64,000 nucleotides of DNA from Oscillibacter sp. GTDB lineage: Bacteria > Bacillota > Clostridia > Oscillospirales > Oscillospiraceae. Both the position numbers and the translations under genes were made by a program. This document shows positions 25,228-32,650 of this stretch, piece after piece (position 1 is the stretch's first letter; every line of letters starts with the position of its first letter). Under the pieces are notes generated by a model. The model was not told the DNA's origin and made no database searches. It saw nothing but the letters and a program-made list of their open reading frames with translations. Location of the stretch: contig JAFUNB010000016.1 in assembly GCA_017482345.1 (NCBI GenBank), positions 1 to 64,000 on the forward strand, written 5' to 3'.

Positions 25228-26412
25228 ATGGAACTGCAGGACCGCTGTCTGCACCTGTGCAGACATATCCAGACGCTGACCGACGTCCACACGACATTGC
25301 TGAACGTGCGGGACAAGTGCTTCGCCTGTGAGCCCTTCCGCATGAGCTGTCAGCTGTCAGAAAACGGCTGCACCGCCTATCACACCCACCTCTACGGCGC
25401 CTATGAGGCGGAGCGCTGGGACGGCAAGTACATCTACTACTGTCCCTGCGGCCTGACCTTTGTGGCCGCCACGCCGCTGTTCACCAGCGCCCCCATGGAA
25501 TACTGTCTCATCGTAGGCCCCATCGTCATGAGCAACGACGATGATCCCGACGACGACATTACGCTGGAGCCGGAGGCCCTGTCCGCCCTGCCCCGCATGA
25601 CCACGGCGCAGGTGCGGTCGCTGAGCGAGGTGCTCTCCTCCGCGCTGGCCTCCTTCTCCATCGATCTGCTGCCGCCAGATGTGGATTCCGGCAGCCAGGC
25701 ATCCTTCCTGCAGATGATGTATGACCTGACCACGGACACTCCCTCCCGGCTCTATCCCATCGAGAACGAGCGGCAGTTCCAGGAGTACATCCGCACCGGC
25801 AACAAGGCTGCCGCCCAGGAGCTGCTCAACACCCTGCTGGCCCACATCTACGCCCGGGCCGGCACGGACATCCCCCAGATCAAGTCCCGCATTCAGGAGC
25901 TGCTGGTGCTGATGAGCCGGGCGGCCATTGACGGCGGCGCCGACGTGGACGAGATTTTGAGCCTGTGCCAGCACTACGCCAGCGAGGTGGACTCCCTCAC
26001 GGGCATCGAGGCGCTGAACCGCTGGATCGGCGCCATTCTCCACAAGTTCATCAGCTTCGCCTTCGATTTCAACACCGTCAAGCACCAGAACGTCATCTTC
26101 AAGACCAACGCCTACATCAAGGAGCACCTGTCTGAGAAGATCTCTCTGGATCAGGCGGCGGAACAGGTGTATCTGTCCAAGTCCTACTTCTGCCGGATCA
26201 TCAAGGAAGAGCTGGGCTGCACCTTCACGGAATACGTGAACCGCATCCGCGTGGACCGGAGCAAGGCCCTGCTGCGCAGCACCGGCATGTCCATTGCGGA
26301 GATCGCCTGCGCCGTGGGTTTTGACGATCAGAGCTACTACACCCGCATCTTCAAAAAGCAGGTGGGTCTGGCTCCCGGCAAATTCCGGGAACAGGCCGTG
26401 CAGCGGCGCTGA
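25228..26412 (+). CDS. AraC-family regulator with PocR sensory domain
   Basis: This 394-residue regulator begins with a PocR-type ligand domain (about residues 10-170) rich in cysteine and histidine (KCFACEPFRMSCQLSENGC, HTHLYGAYEAERW, YYCPCGLTFVA). It ends with an AraC double helix-turn-helix (about 290-390: LSEKISLDQAAEQVYLSKSYFCRIIKEELG, GFDDQSYYTRIFKKQVG). PocR domains sense small metabolites in propanediol and methyltransferase gene clusters. The position between RACo and the corrinoid protein gene suggests control of both. The ATG at 25228 lies after GAGGAAAGGGG. Confidence 0.92.
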   Translation: MELQDRCLHLCRHIQTLTDVHTTLLNVRDKCFACEPFRMSCQLSENGCTAYHTHLYGAYEAERWDGKYIYYCPCGLTFVAATPLFTSAPMEYCLIVGPIVMSNDDDPDDDITLEPEALSALPRMTTAQVRSLSEVLSSALASFSIDLLPPDVDSGSQASFLQMMYDLTTDTPSRLYPIENERQFQEYIRTGNKAAAQELLNTLLAHIYARAGTDIPQIKSRIQELLVLMSRAAIDGGADVDEILSLCQHYASEVDSLTGIEALNRWIGAILHKFISFAFDFNTVKHQNVIFKTNAYIKEHLSEKISLDQAAEQVYLSKSYFCRIIKEELGCTFTEYVNRIRVDRSKALLRSTGMSIAEIACAVGFDDQSYYTRIFKKQVGLAPGKFREQAVQRR

Positions 26413-26493
26413 CCGCGTGGCAGCCTTGGAAAATATTTGTAAGATTTTGAAAAAAACCGCAATTCCGTTCAAGATAATCCAACCCCCGCCTGT

Positions 26494-26499
26494 TATGAT
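26494..26499 (+). promoter_or_regulatory. -10 box for the corrinoid protein gene
   Basis: TATGAT at 26494-26499 lies about 68 bases upstream of the corrinoid protein ATG, in the 154-base gap after the regulator gene. No clear -35 is present, which fits an activator-dependent promoter. Confidence 0.5.
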
Positions 26500-26566
26500 A
26501 GGACCATAAACAATGGAAGCATCCTGCACCAACAGGATAGACAAACAAAATTTGGAGGGTTATCAT

Positions 26567-27205
26567 ATGAGTATTCTGAACGAGATCAGCTCCTGGCTGC
26601 AGCAGGGCCGCGCACCCAAGGTCAAAGCCTGCGTCCAGCAGGCTCTGGACGAGGGCATCCCCGCCGGCGAGATCCTGGAAAACGGTCTGCTGGACGGCAT
26701 GAACATTATCGGCCAGAAGTTCAAGAACAACGAAGTGTTCGTTCCCGAGGTTCTGATCGCTGCCCGCGCCATGACCAAGGGCATCGAGACGCTGCGCCCC
26801 TTCCTGGTGGCCGACGGCGTTGAGGAGAAGGGCACTGTCATCATCGGCACCGTCAAGGGCGACCTGCACGACATCGGCAAGAACCTGGTCCGCATGATGA
26901 TGGAGGGCAAGGGCCTGAAGGTCGTGGATCTGGGCGTCGACGTCAGCACTGAGGCTTTCCTGGCCGCTGCCCGCGAGCACAACGCACAGGTCATCGCCTG
27001 CTCCGCTCTGCTGACCACCACTATGGGTGAGATGCGCAACGTGGTGGAGGCTGTCCGTGCCTCCGAGATGGGCGACAAGGTCCACATCATGATCGGCGGC
27101 GCTCCCATCACCCAGTCCTTCTGCGACCAGATCGGCGCAGACCGCTTCACCCCCGACGCTGCCAGCGCTGCTGAAACCGCTCTGGAGCTGTGCACCGCCT
27201 GCTGA
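26567..27205 (+). CDS. Corrinoid (B12-binding) methyltransferase protein, MtbC/MttC type
   Basis: This 212-residue protein carries the methyl group on cobalamin. It has an N-terminal helical cap domain (1-88) and a C-terminal B12-binding Rossmann domain. The base-off histidine motif is GDLHDIGKN, with His101, and the C-terminal IMIGGAPITQSFCDQIGADRFTPDA gives the family GG. It is the size of MtbC/MttC/MtaC proteins. The ATG at 26567 follows TGGAGGGTTATCAT. It should interact with the UroD-fold methyltransferases and the RACo-like activator in this window. Confidence 0.95.
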   Translation: MSILNEISSWLQQGRAPKVKACVQQALDEGIPAGEILENGLLDGMNIIGQKFKNNEVFVPEVLIAARAMTKGIETLRPFLVADGVEEKGTVIIGTVKGDLHDIGKNLVRMMMEGKGLKVVDLGVDVSTEAFLAAAREHNAQVIACSALLTTTMGEMRNVVEAVRASEMGDKVHIMIGGAPITQSFCDQIGADRFTPDAASAAETALELCTAC

Positions 27206-27228
27206 ACCATTAACAACTGAGCCTCTGC

Positions 27229-27266
27229 AGCTCCACCGGATCCGCGCAAGCGGATCTTGTGGAGCT
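27229..27266 (+). other. Hairpin between the corrinoid protein and DUF4430 genes
   Basis: AGCTCCAC (27229-27236) pairs with GTGGAGCT (27259-27266), and GATCCG pairs with CGGATC inside it. No U-tract follows, so it is more likely a processing or stabilising hairpin than a terminator. Confidence 0.5.
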
Positions 27267-27295
27267 ATGCACTTTACCGGAAAGGAAGAGAGTCT

Positions 27296-27691
27296 ATGCG
27301 CAAGAAACCCGTCCTTTACGCCATCATCCTGGTCGTGGTCATGGCCGTGTTCCTCGGCGTCTGGTATGCGGCCCGTCCGCAGACCACCGATGGCGAGAAA
27401 AACCTGACCATTCAGGTGATCCACAGCGACCAGAGCAGCCGGACCTTTGAGGTGGCGACTTCCGCGGAGTATCTGGCTGAGGCTCTCACCGAACAGGGCA
27501 TCGTCCAGGGCGACGAGGGCCCTTATGGCCTGTACATCCTCGCCGCCGACGGCGAGACCGCCAACGAGGCCAATCAGGAGTGGTGGTGCATCACCCGGGG
27601 CGGCGAGAGCCTGACCACCGGCGCCAGCGAGACCCCCATCGCCGACGGCGAGCACTACGAGCTGACGCTCATGGTGGGCTATGGCAGCTAA
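27296..27691 (+). CDS. Small membrane-anchored DUF4430 (transcobalamin beta-domain-like) protein
   Basis: This 131-residue protein has a short basic N-terminus and one hydrophobic segment (about 7-24) that anchors or exports it. The single DUF4430 domain (about 36-131) shows YLAEALTEQG, NQEWWCITRGGESL and IADGEHYELTLMVGYG. DUF4430 corresponds to the C-terminal beta domain of animal transcobalamins. It overlaps the ECF S-component gene by 11 bases and follows the corrinoid protein. Presenting a corrinoid to the transporter is a good guess, but the binding itself is inferred. The ATG at 27296 has AAGGAAGAG upstream. Confidence 0.8.
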   Translation: MRKKPVLYAIILVVVMAVFLGVWYAARPQTTDGEKNLTIQVIHSDQSSRTFEVATSAEYLAEALTEQGIVQGDEGPYGLYILAADGETANEANQEWWCITRGGESLTTGASETPIADGEHYELTLMVGYGS

Positions 27692-28190
27692 ATCCAACGG
27701 ACTCGCCGTCCGGGAGCTGGTTTTATACGCGCTGCTGGGCACGGTGATGTTCGCGCTGAAGATGGTCATGGCGGGGCTGCCCAACATCGAGCCGGTCTCC
27801 CTGCTGGTCATTCTCTACACGCTCACCTTCGGCCGGCGGGCCTTCTGGCCCATCGCGCTGTATGTGATGCTGGAGTTCTTCGCCTGGGGCGTCAATCTCT
27901 GGACCATCAACTATCTGTACGTCTGGGCCATACTGGCGGTTCTGGCCTGGCTGTTCCGGAGCACGGAGTCCGTCCTCGGCTGGGCGGTACTCTCCGGTGC
28001 GTTCGGTCTATGTTTTGGCCTGCTGTGCGCCCCGGTCTACTGGGTCACCGGCGGCTGGGCCTTTGCCCTGACCTGGTGGGTATCCGGCATCCCCTACGAT
28101 CTGCTCCACGGCGTGGGAAATTTCTGCATGGTGCTGGCGCTGTTCAAACCCTGTCGGCGGGTGCTGCAGATGCTGAACACCACATATTAA
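27681..28190 (+). CDS. ECF transporter S component, probable corrinoid type
   Basis: This 169-residue membrane protein has five to six hydrophobic segments. It carries the ECF S-component style GLPNIEPVSLLVILYTLTFGRRAFWPIALYVMLEFF, and GIPYDLLHGVGNF near the end. S components bind one vitamin or metal and share a common EcfAAT energising module. The module is encoded at 42173-45459 and may serve this one too. The translational overlap with the DUF4430 gene and the place beside the corrinoid protein point to a cobalamin-like substrate. Confidence 0.78.
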   Translation: MAAKSNGLAVRELVLYALLGTVMFALKMVMAGLPNIEPVSLLVILYTLTFGRRAFWPIALYVMLEFFAWGVNLWTINYLYVWAILAVLAWLFRSTESVLGWAVLSGAFGLCFGLLCAPVYWVTGGWAFALTWWVSGIPYDLLHGVGNFCMVLALFKPCRRVLQMLNTTY

Positions 28191-28199
28191 CCAACAAAA

Positions 28200-28228
28200 A
28201 GCGGCTCCCGCGCTATGCAGGAGCCGCT
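28200..28228. terminator. Bidirectional terminator
   Basis: AGCGGCTCC (28200-28208) pairs with GGAGCCGCT (28220-28228). TCTTATTCTG follows on the plus strand, and a run of T follows on the minus strand (complement of CAAAAA). It serves the converging S-component and UroD genes. Confidence 0.8.
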
Positions 28229-28244
28229 CTTATTCTGTCTGGTT

Positions 28245-29522
28245 TTAAATCTTGCGGGCATCGTTGTATGCGTGGACGGCCTCAAAGGCAGCCCAGATAT
28301 TCTCTGGGGACACGTCGCCCTGAATATTGTGGACAGGATTGAACACATAGCCGCCGCCCTTGCCCAGAATGTCCAGCCGCTCCTTCACCTGGGCGGCGAT
28401 CTGCTCCGGCGTGCCGTTGGGCAGCATATCCTGCGTGTCCACGCCGCCGCCCCAGAACACCAGCTTGTCTCCGTACTTGTCCTTCAGCATGTGGGCATCC
28501 ATGCCGGCGGCGGACAGCTGCACGGGATTGAGGATATCCACGCCCATATCCACGAAATCATCCAGCAGGCGAACGATGCTGCCGCAGGAGTGGAGGAAGG
28601 TCTTCCAGTTGGTGTTCTGATGGATCCAGTCGCAGATACGCTTGTAGTGGGGCTTATACAGCTGGCGGAACAGGTCCGGAGACAGCAGCTCGCCATTTTG
28701 GGAGCCGTAGTCCTTGCCGCTGACCCAGATGATCTGGATGCGGTCGCCCACGGCCTCCTTGTAGATCTCCAGATTTTTCAGCATGATCTCGGTCTGCATG
28801 GTGCAGACCTCCTCGATATACTCCGGATACAGCAGCTGAGCCATGCTCCAGTCCTCGAAGGAGCGAATACCCCGGGGCTCCTTTTCAAAGGCGCCGGGGA
28901 AGAAGCCGGGACAGCCAAAGCTGGCGCCGCTGAGGTTGCCGAGGACGGCGCAGTCCGTCTCCTCATACAGTCGCTTAGACTCCCGCTCGTACCAGCGGGC
29001 CGTCTCGTCGGAGAGGACGGAGAAGAAGTTTTTGAAATCCTCCCGGGGCGTCAGGTTATCCTCGTCATAGGGAGGCGCGCGGTCGATGACGTCAAAGAAA
29101 TAGCCGCCGGCGGGCATCTTCACGGAGGGCCTGGCGCTCCGGTCGCCCTGGGGGTACATCTGGATGCTGCCATCCGGCAGAATGTCATACTGGTTGCCGG
29201 CGTTGATGAGGACCGGCGTGCCGTCCGGCATGATGAAGCGCTGCTTTTCACCGGTGTTGAACACACCCAGATTGTCACTGGGTTTGAACAGGCCCACTAC
29301 GTCGCCCTGCACCAGCCGCCGCACATCCGGCTCCACCTCGCCCAGAATTTCCAGCAGATCCGTCACAGGCAGATCGTGCTCCGGCAGACCCAAGAACTTC
29401 CGCAGGCGGTAGAGGGCGGAGGCATGAATGCCGGTGGCGGAAGTGGCGCCGAGATCGATGGGGATCCGGTCCGGCTGGCGGTGGTTGATGGCGGCGATCA
29501 CGCGTTCTCTGGATGTCATCAT
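28245..29522 (-). CDS. UroD-fold protein, 425 aa, of a corrinoid methyltransferase-like group
   Basis: This protein has the uroporphyrinogen decarboxylase/MtaA fold with an expanded middle region. The start MMTSRERVIAAINHRQPDRIPIDLGAT is typical of the group. The zinc-site motif is FLHSCGSIVRLLDDFVDMG, and the C-terminus has FWGGGVDTQ and NPVHNIQGDVSPENIWAAFEA. The ATG at 29522 follows GGAGGTTTTCCC; upstream in-frame extension is spurious. It is divergent from an AraC gene and nearly matches the protein at 32649-33932 in length and motifs, so the two UroD/AraC pairs look duplicated. The substrate is unknown; some relatives demethylate methoxy compounds. Confidence 0.82.
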   Translation of the reverse strand: MMTSRERVIAAINHRQPDRIPIDLGATSATGIHASALYRLRKFLGLPEHDLPVTDLLEILGEVEPDVRRLVQGDVVGLFKPSDNLGVFNTGEKQRFIMPDGTPVLINAGNQYDILPDGSIQMYPQGDRSARPSVKMPAGGYFFDVIDRAPPYDEDNLTPREDFKNFFSVLSDETARWYERESKRLYEETDCAVLGNLSGASFGCPGFFPGAFEKEPRGIRSFEDWSMAQLLYPEYIEEVCTMQTEIMLKNLEIYKEAVGDRIQIIWVSGKDYGSQNGELLSPDLFRQLYKPHYKRICDWIHQNTNWKTFLHSCGSIVRLLDDFVDMGVDILNPVQLSAAGMDAHMLKDKYGDKLVFWGGGVDTQDMLPNGTPEQIAAQVKERLDILGKGGGYVFNPVHNIQGDVSPENIWAAFEAVHAYNDARKI

Positions 29523-29717
29523 GGGAAAACCTCCTGTATCCGGCCAAAACAGCCTGTTTAATTTGATATCTGTATCATAGCCCACTTCCGCCGCCATGGG
29601 AATCGGTGAACTTGCGGCGTTCTTTTGCAGGCTTGCGGTTTTTTGCCCCCATTGTTTGACGCCCCCTCTCCGCCATGGTAAACTTTGAGCAGAACAGGTG
29701 GAAAGGAGGCGGTCATT
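29523..29717. promoter_or_regulatory. Divergent control region of UroD/AraC pair 1
   Basis: The AraC gene has TTGACG (29656-29661) and TAAACT (29679-29684) at 17-base spacing. Two TTGCGG half-sites at 29612-29617 and 29633-29638, spaced 21 bases, end 17 bases before the -35. On the minus strand TATGAT (29574-29579) is a likely -10 for the UroD gene. The layout recurs upstream of 30728 and 34130. Confidence 0.72.
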
Positions 29718-30566
29718 GTGCGGATCCCAAAGGAACGGGGCATCTGTCCCGGCTCTGACGTGCATTTCTGCACGCCCTCGGAGCGCGCCCGCCGGGTGCT
29801 GTTTTATCCGGAGTCCTGCGGCCATTACTACACCGACCGGGACTATCACATCTGCCGGGAGGATTTCGGCAACTGCCTGCTGTTTTACATCTGCGGCGGC
29901 GAGCTGACCGTCCGCAGTCAGGGCGTCACCGCCACCGCCCGGGCCGGTCAGGTGGTCTTTCTCAACTGCCACCTGCCCCATGAATATTGCTCTCCCCGCG
30001 GCGCGGAATTTCTCTGGCTCCATCTGGACGGCTCCAACACCCAGCAGATCTGGGAGGACGTCTGCCGAGAGCAGGGCGGCTTCGTGTTCGACACGCCCCG
30101 GGCGGAGGACATCAAGGACCGTATCTTCGAGATCATCTGCGCCTGCCGCAACGAACAGCTCCCCCACGAGACCCACCTGTCCGAAAAACTGTATTCCCTG
30201 CTGATCGCCTGCCTGGGCCGCTCCGACCCGGACGCCGCGCTGCGGGAAAACACGCCTATTTATGCCGTAATTCAGTATATCCGGGCCAATTATGCCGAAA
30301 ATCTCACGCTGGAGGACATGGCCCGGCAGGCCAGCATGAGCAAATACCACTTCTCCCGTCTGTTCAAGGAGACCTGCGGCTACTCGCCTCATGAATTCCT
30401 GATCCTGACCCGGCTGAACCGGGCCAAGCAGCTGCTGACTACCACCGACCTCCCCATCTCCCGCATCGCCCAGGAGGTAGGCTACCAGAACGCCGCCTCC
30501 TTCTCCAGCGTCTTTGCCGCTCAGGTGGGCCTCTCGCCCACCCGGTTCCGGCAGTATACGCTGTGA
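29718..30566 (+). CDS. AraC-family regulator (cupin sensor), copy 1
   Basis: This 282-residue regulator has an N-terminal cupin-like ligand domain (HICREDFGNCLLFYICGGELTV, ARAGQVVFLNCHLPHEY) and a C-terminal AraC helix-turn-helix pair (LTLEDMARQASMSKYHFSRLFKETCG, ISRIAQEVGYQNAASFSSVFAAQVGLSPTRFRQY). The GTG at 29718 is chosen because AGGAGG lies 8 bases upstream and the protein then aligns with its paralogues from residue 1 (VRIPKERGICPGSD). It is divergent from the UroD gene at 28245. It is one of three close paralogues within 5.3 kb. Confidence 0.92.
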   Translation: MRIPKERGICPGSDVHFCTPSERARRVLFYPESCGHYYTDRDYHICREDFGNCLLFYICGGELTVRSQGVTATARAGQVVFLNCHLPHEYCSPRGAEFLWLHLDGSNTQQIWEDVCREQGGFVFDTPRAEDIKDRIFEIICACRNEQLPHETHLSEKLYSLLIACLGRSDPDAALRENTPIYAVIQYIRANYAENLTLEDMARQASMSKYHFSRLFKETCGYSPHEFLILTRLNRAKQLLTTTDLPISRIAQEVGYQNAASFSSVFAAQVGLSPTRFRQYTL

Positions 30567-30626
30567 CAAACCCAGAACCAAAGCCGGCCTCTGCCATATG
30601 CAGGGGCCGGCTGTTTTTACGAAAAA

Positions 30627-30698
30627 TTGCGGTCCTTTTTCCACCGGTTGCGCATTGGTCTGCAGATGTTTGACGGTGGTTTTCCCCTGTGATACACT
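30627..30698 (+). promoter_or_regulatory. Promoter and AraC half-sites of the AraC copy 2 gene
   Basis: TTGCGG (30627-30632) and TTGCGC (30648-30653) are spaced 21 bases. They are followed by TTGACG (30670-30675), a 17-base spacer and TACACT (30693-30698). This is the same arrangement as at 29612-29684. Confidence 0.72.
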
Positions 30699-30727
30699 GG
30701 CCTCAACAAAGCGGAAGGAGGGCTGCC

Positions 30728-31582
30728 ATGTCGGTACCAAGCGAATACGGCGTCTGCGCCGGCTCTGAGACTTACTTTTACACCGCCTCGGACCGGGCAC
30801 GAAACCTCCTGTTTTATCTGATCACCTGCGGCCATTTCTATACCGGCAGCAGCTACCACATCGCCCGGGAGCACTATTCCGGTTTTTTGCTGTATTACAT
30901 TGCCGGCGGTCAGCTGACCATTCGCTATCAGGGCGAGACTGTTGTGGCCAAAGCCGGCCAGCTGGCCCTCCTGGATCTCAGTCTTCCCCATGAGTACTAC
31001 TCCGAGGAAGGCTCGGAATTTCTCTATCTGCATCTGGACGGCGTGAATATCCGCCAGATCTGGGAAACGATCTGCCGGGAACAGGGTGGATTCCTGTTCC
31101 ACTCTCCCCGGGCCGATCAGGTCCGTGCCGTGATCTTTGAGATCGTCTGCGCCTTCCGCGACGATCAGCTGCCCAACGAGGTACGGCTCTCTGAAAAGCT
31201 CTACGGGGCGCTGACCGCCTGTCTGGAGGGCTGCGCGGACGATGGCGGCTCCCTGCTGGCGGAGGATTCACCGGTCTACGCCGCCGTCCAGTATATCCGC
31301 AAGCACTACCGGGACAGCCTCACGCTGGAGGACATGGCCCGGCAGGCCAATCTGAGCAAGTACCACTTCACCCGCCTGTTCAAGCGCAGCTGCGGCTGCA
31401 CACCCCACGAATTTTTGATTTTGACCCGGCTGAACCGGGCCAAGCACCTGCTGACCACCACCGACCTGCCCATCAGTCAGGTGGCCCGGGAGGTAGGCTA
31501 CCGGAGCGTGACCACCTTTTCCAACGCCTTTGCCGACCGGGTCGGCATCTCGCCCACCCGGTTCCGGCAGTACCCTCTGTAA
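30728..31582 (+). CDS. AraC-family regulator (cupin sensor), copy 2
   Basis: This 284-residue paralogue of the neighbouring regulators has the same parts. The cupin-type ligand domain shows HIAREHYSGFLLYYIAGGQLTI and LALLDLSLPHEYYSEEG. The DNA-binding domain shows LTLEDMARQANLSKYHFTRLFKRSCG and ISQVAREVGYRSVTTFSNAFADRVGISPTRFRQY. The ATG at 30728 follows GGAAGGAGGGCTGCC. Unlike copies 1 and 3 it is co-directional with its UroD gene, which starts 42 bases downstream and is probably on the same transcript. Confidence 0.92.
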   Translation: MSVPSEYGVCAGSETYFYTASDRARNLLFYLITCGHFYTGSSYHIAREHYSGFLLYYIAGGQLTIRYQGETVVAKAGQLALLDLSLPHEYYSEEGSEFLYLHLDGVNIRQIWETICREQGGFLFHSPRADQVRAVIFEIVCAFRDDQLPNEVRLSEKLYGALTACLEGCADDGGSLLAEDSPVYAAVQYIRKHYRDSLTLEDMARQANLSKYHFTRLFKRSCGCTPHEFLILTRLNRAKHLLTTTDLPISQVAREVGYRSVTTFSNAFADRVGISPTRFRQYPL

Positions 31583-31624
31583 TGCGAAAATTTCTGAATG
31601 TTTCATTTGTGAGGAGGCATTTTT

Positions 31625-32590
31625 ATGACAAGACTTGAAGCGGCAAAGCGCGCCATCCATTTCCAGAATCCCCCCTATATCCCCATGTTCCGCAGCGAGT
31701 ATTTCGAGCGGGCGGACGTTCTGCGCATCCCGGTGGAAAACCACTTCGGCGGTCCCAAAAAGCTGACCTCCGAATGGGGCTTTGAGTGGGAGGAGCAGGA
31801 GGATCTCCAGTTCTACATGGGCCAAACCAAGACGCCTATTATTACGGACTGGGATCTGCTCCCCAGTTATAAACCCGCCTCCATCGACGCCGATCCCCAC
31901 CGTTTCGATTACGCTGACAAGCTGATGCGGGAGTATCCTGACCGCTACTATCTGGCGGATTTCCAGATCTCCGGCTTCACGGTGGCCTCCTTCGTCCGCG
32001 GCTTTGAAGATTTTCTGATGGACTTCTATCTGGAACCCAACAAGGTGGAGGAGCTGCTGGACATCGTGTTTGCGCGGGAGGAGGATCTGATCCGCGCCTG
32101 CGCCGCAAAGGGCTTCCACGGCATCGCCTTCTATGACGACATGGGCACCCAGCAGAGCCTGATCTTCTCCAAGGAGATCTTCCGCAAATTCTTTAAGCCC
32201 CGCTTCAAAAAGCAGTTCGATCTGGCCCACTCTCTGGGCATGGACGTGTTTATGCACAGCTGCGGCCGCGTGGTGGACCTGATCCCCGAGTACATCGACA
32301 TCGGCCTGGACATCATGAACTGCGGCCAGCCGGCCCTCAACGGCATTGAGTACATGGGCCGGGAGTTCGGCAACGATGTCTGCTTCTGCCTGCCGGTGGG
32401 CTACCAGACCACCGCCGTCACCGGCACGCTGCAGGACGTGGAGGACGAGCTGCTGAAGTACATCGAGTGCTTCGCCAAAAAGAGCGGCGGCTACATTGCC
32501 TACATCCTCAAGGGCTACGCAGGCACCTTTGGCGCGGAGAAGGAGCGCAAGATCATCGAGATCTACGACAAATACTGCGGCCGGGACTGA
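31625..32590 (+). CDS. UroD-fold protein, 321 aa, of a corrinoid methyltransferase-like group
   Basis: This 321-residue protein is a compact member of the UroD/MtaA superfamily. The start is MTRLEAAKRAIHFQNPPYIPMF and the zinc motif is FMHSCGRVVDLIPEYIDIGLDIMN. It lacks the insertion of the 425-residue paralogues and is distinct from them in sequence. Its C-terminal family cysteine is not obvious (VCFCLPVGYQTT has candidates). The ATG at 31625 follows GAGGAGGCATTTTT. It probably shares its transcript and its inducer with AraC copy 2. Confidence 0.78.
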   Translation: MTRLEAAKRAIHFQNPPYIPMFRSEYFERADVLRIPVENHFGGPKKLTSEWGFEWEEQEDLQFYMGQTKTPIITDWDLLPSYKPASIDADPHRFDYADKLMREYPDRYYLADFQISGFTVASFVRGFEDFLMDFYLEPNKVEELLDIVFAREEDLIRACAAKGFHGIAFYDDMGTQQSLIFSKEIFRKFFKPRFKKQFDLAHSLGMDVFMHSCGRVVDLIPEYIDIGLDIMNCGQPALNGIEYMGREFGNDVCFCLPVGYQTTAVTGTLQDVEDELLKYIECFAKKSGGYIAYILKGYAGTFGAEKERKIIEIYDKYCGRD

Positions 32591-32614
32591 GGAACGCCGC
32601 ATCTGACGTGAGAC

Positions 32615-32650
32615 AAAGGAGGCTGACCCGCTGGGCCAGCCTCCTTTTTT
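32615..32650 (+). terminator. Terminator after the 321-aa UroD gene
   Basis: AAAGGAGGCTG (32615-32625) pairs with CAGCCTCCTTT (32637-32647) and is followed by TTTATC. The stop codon of the convergent gene (32649-32651) lies inside the T-run, so the two genes share this end. Confidence 0.88.

Noticed and set aside
29523..30800. In-frame upstream extension of the 28245 UroD protein across the AraC gene
   Set aside because: The real start MMTSRERV at 29522 has GGAGG correctly spaced, as has the paralogue at 33932. The extension overlaps the AraC gene on the other strand.
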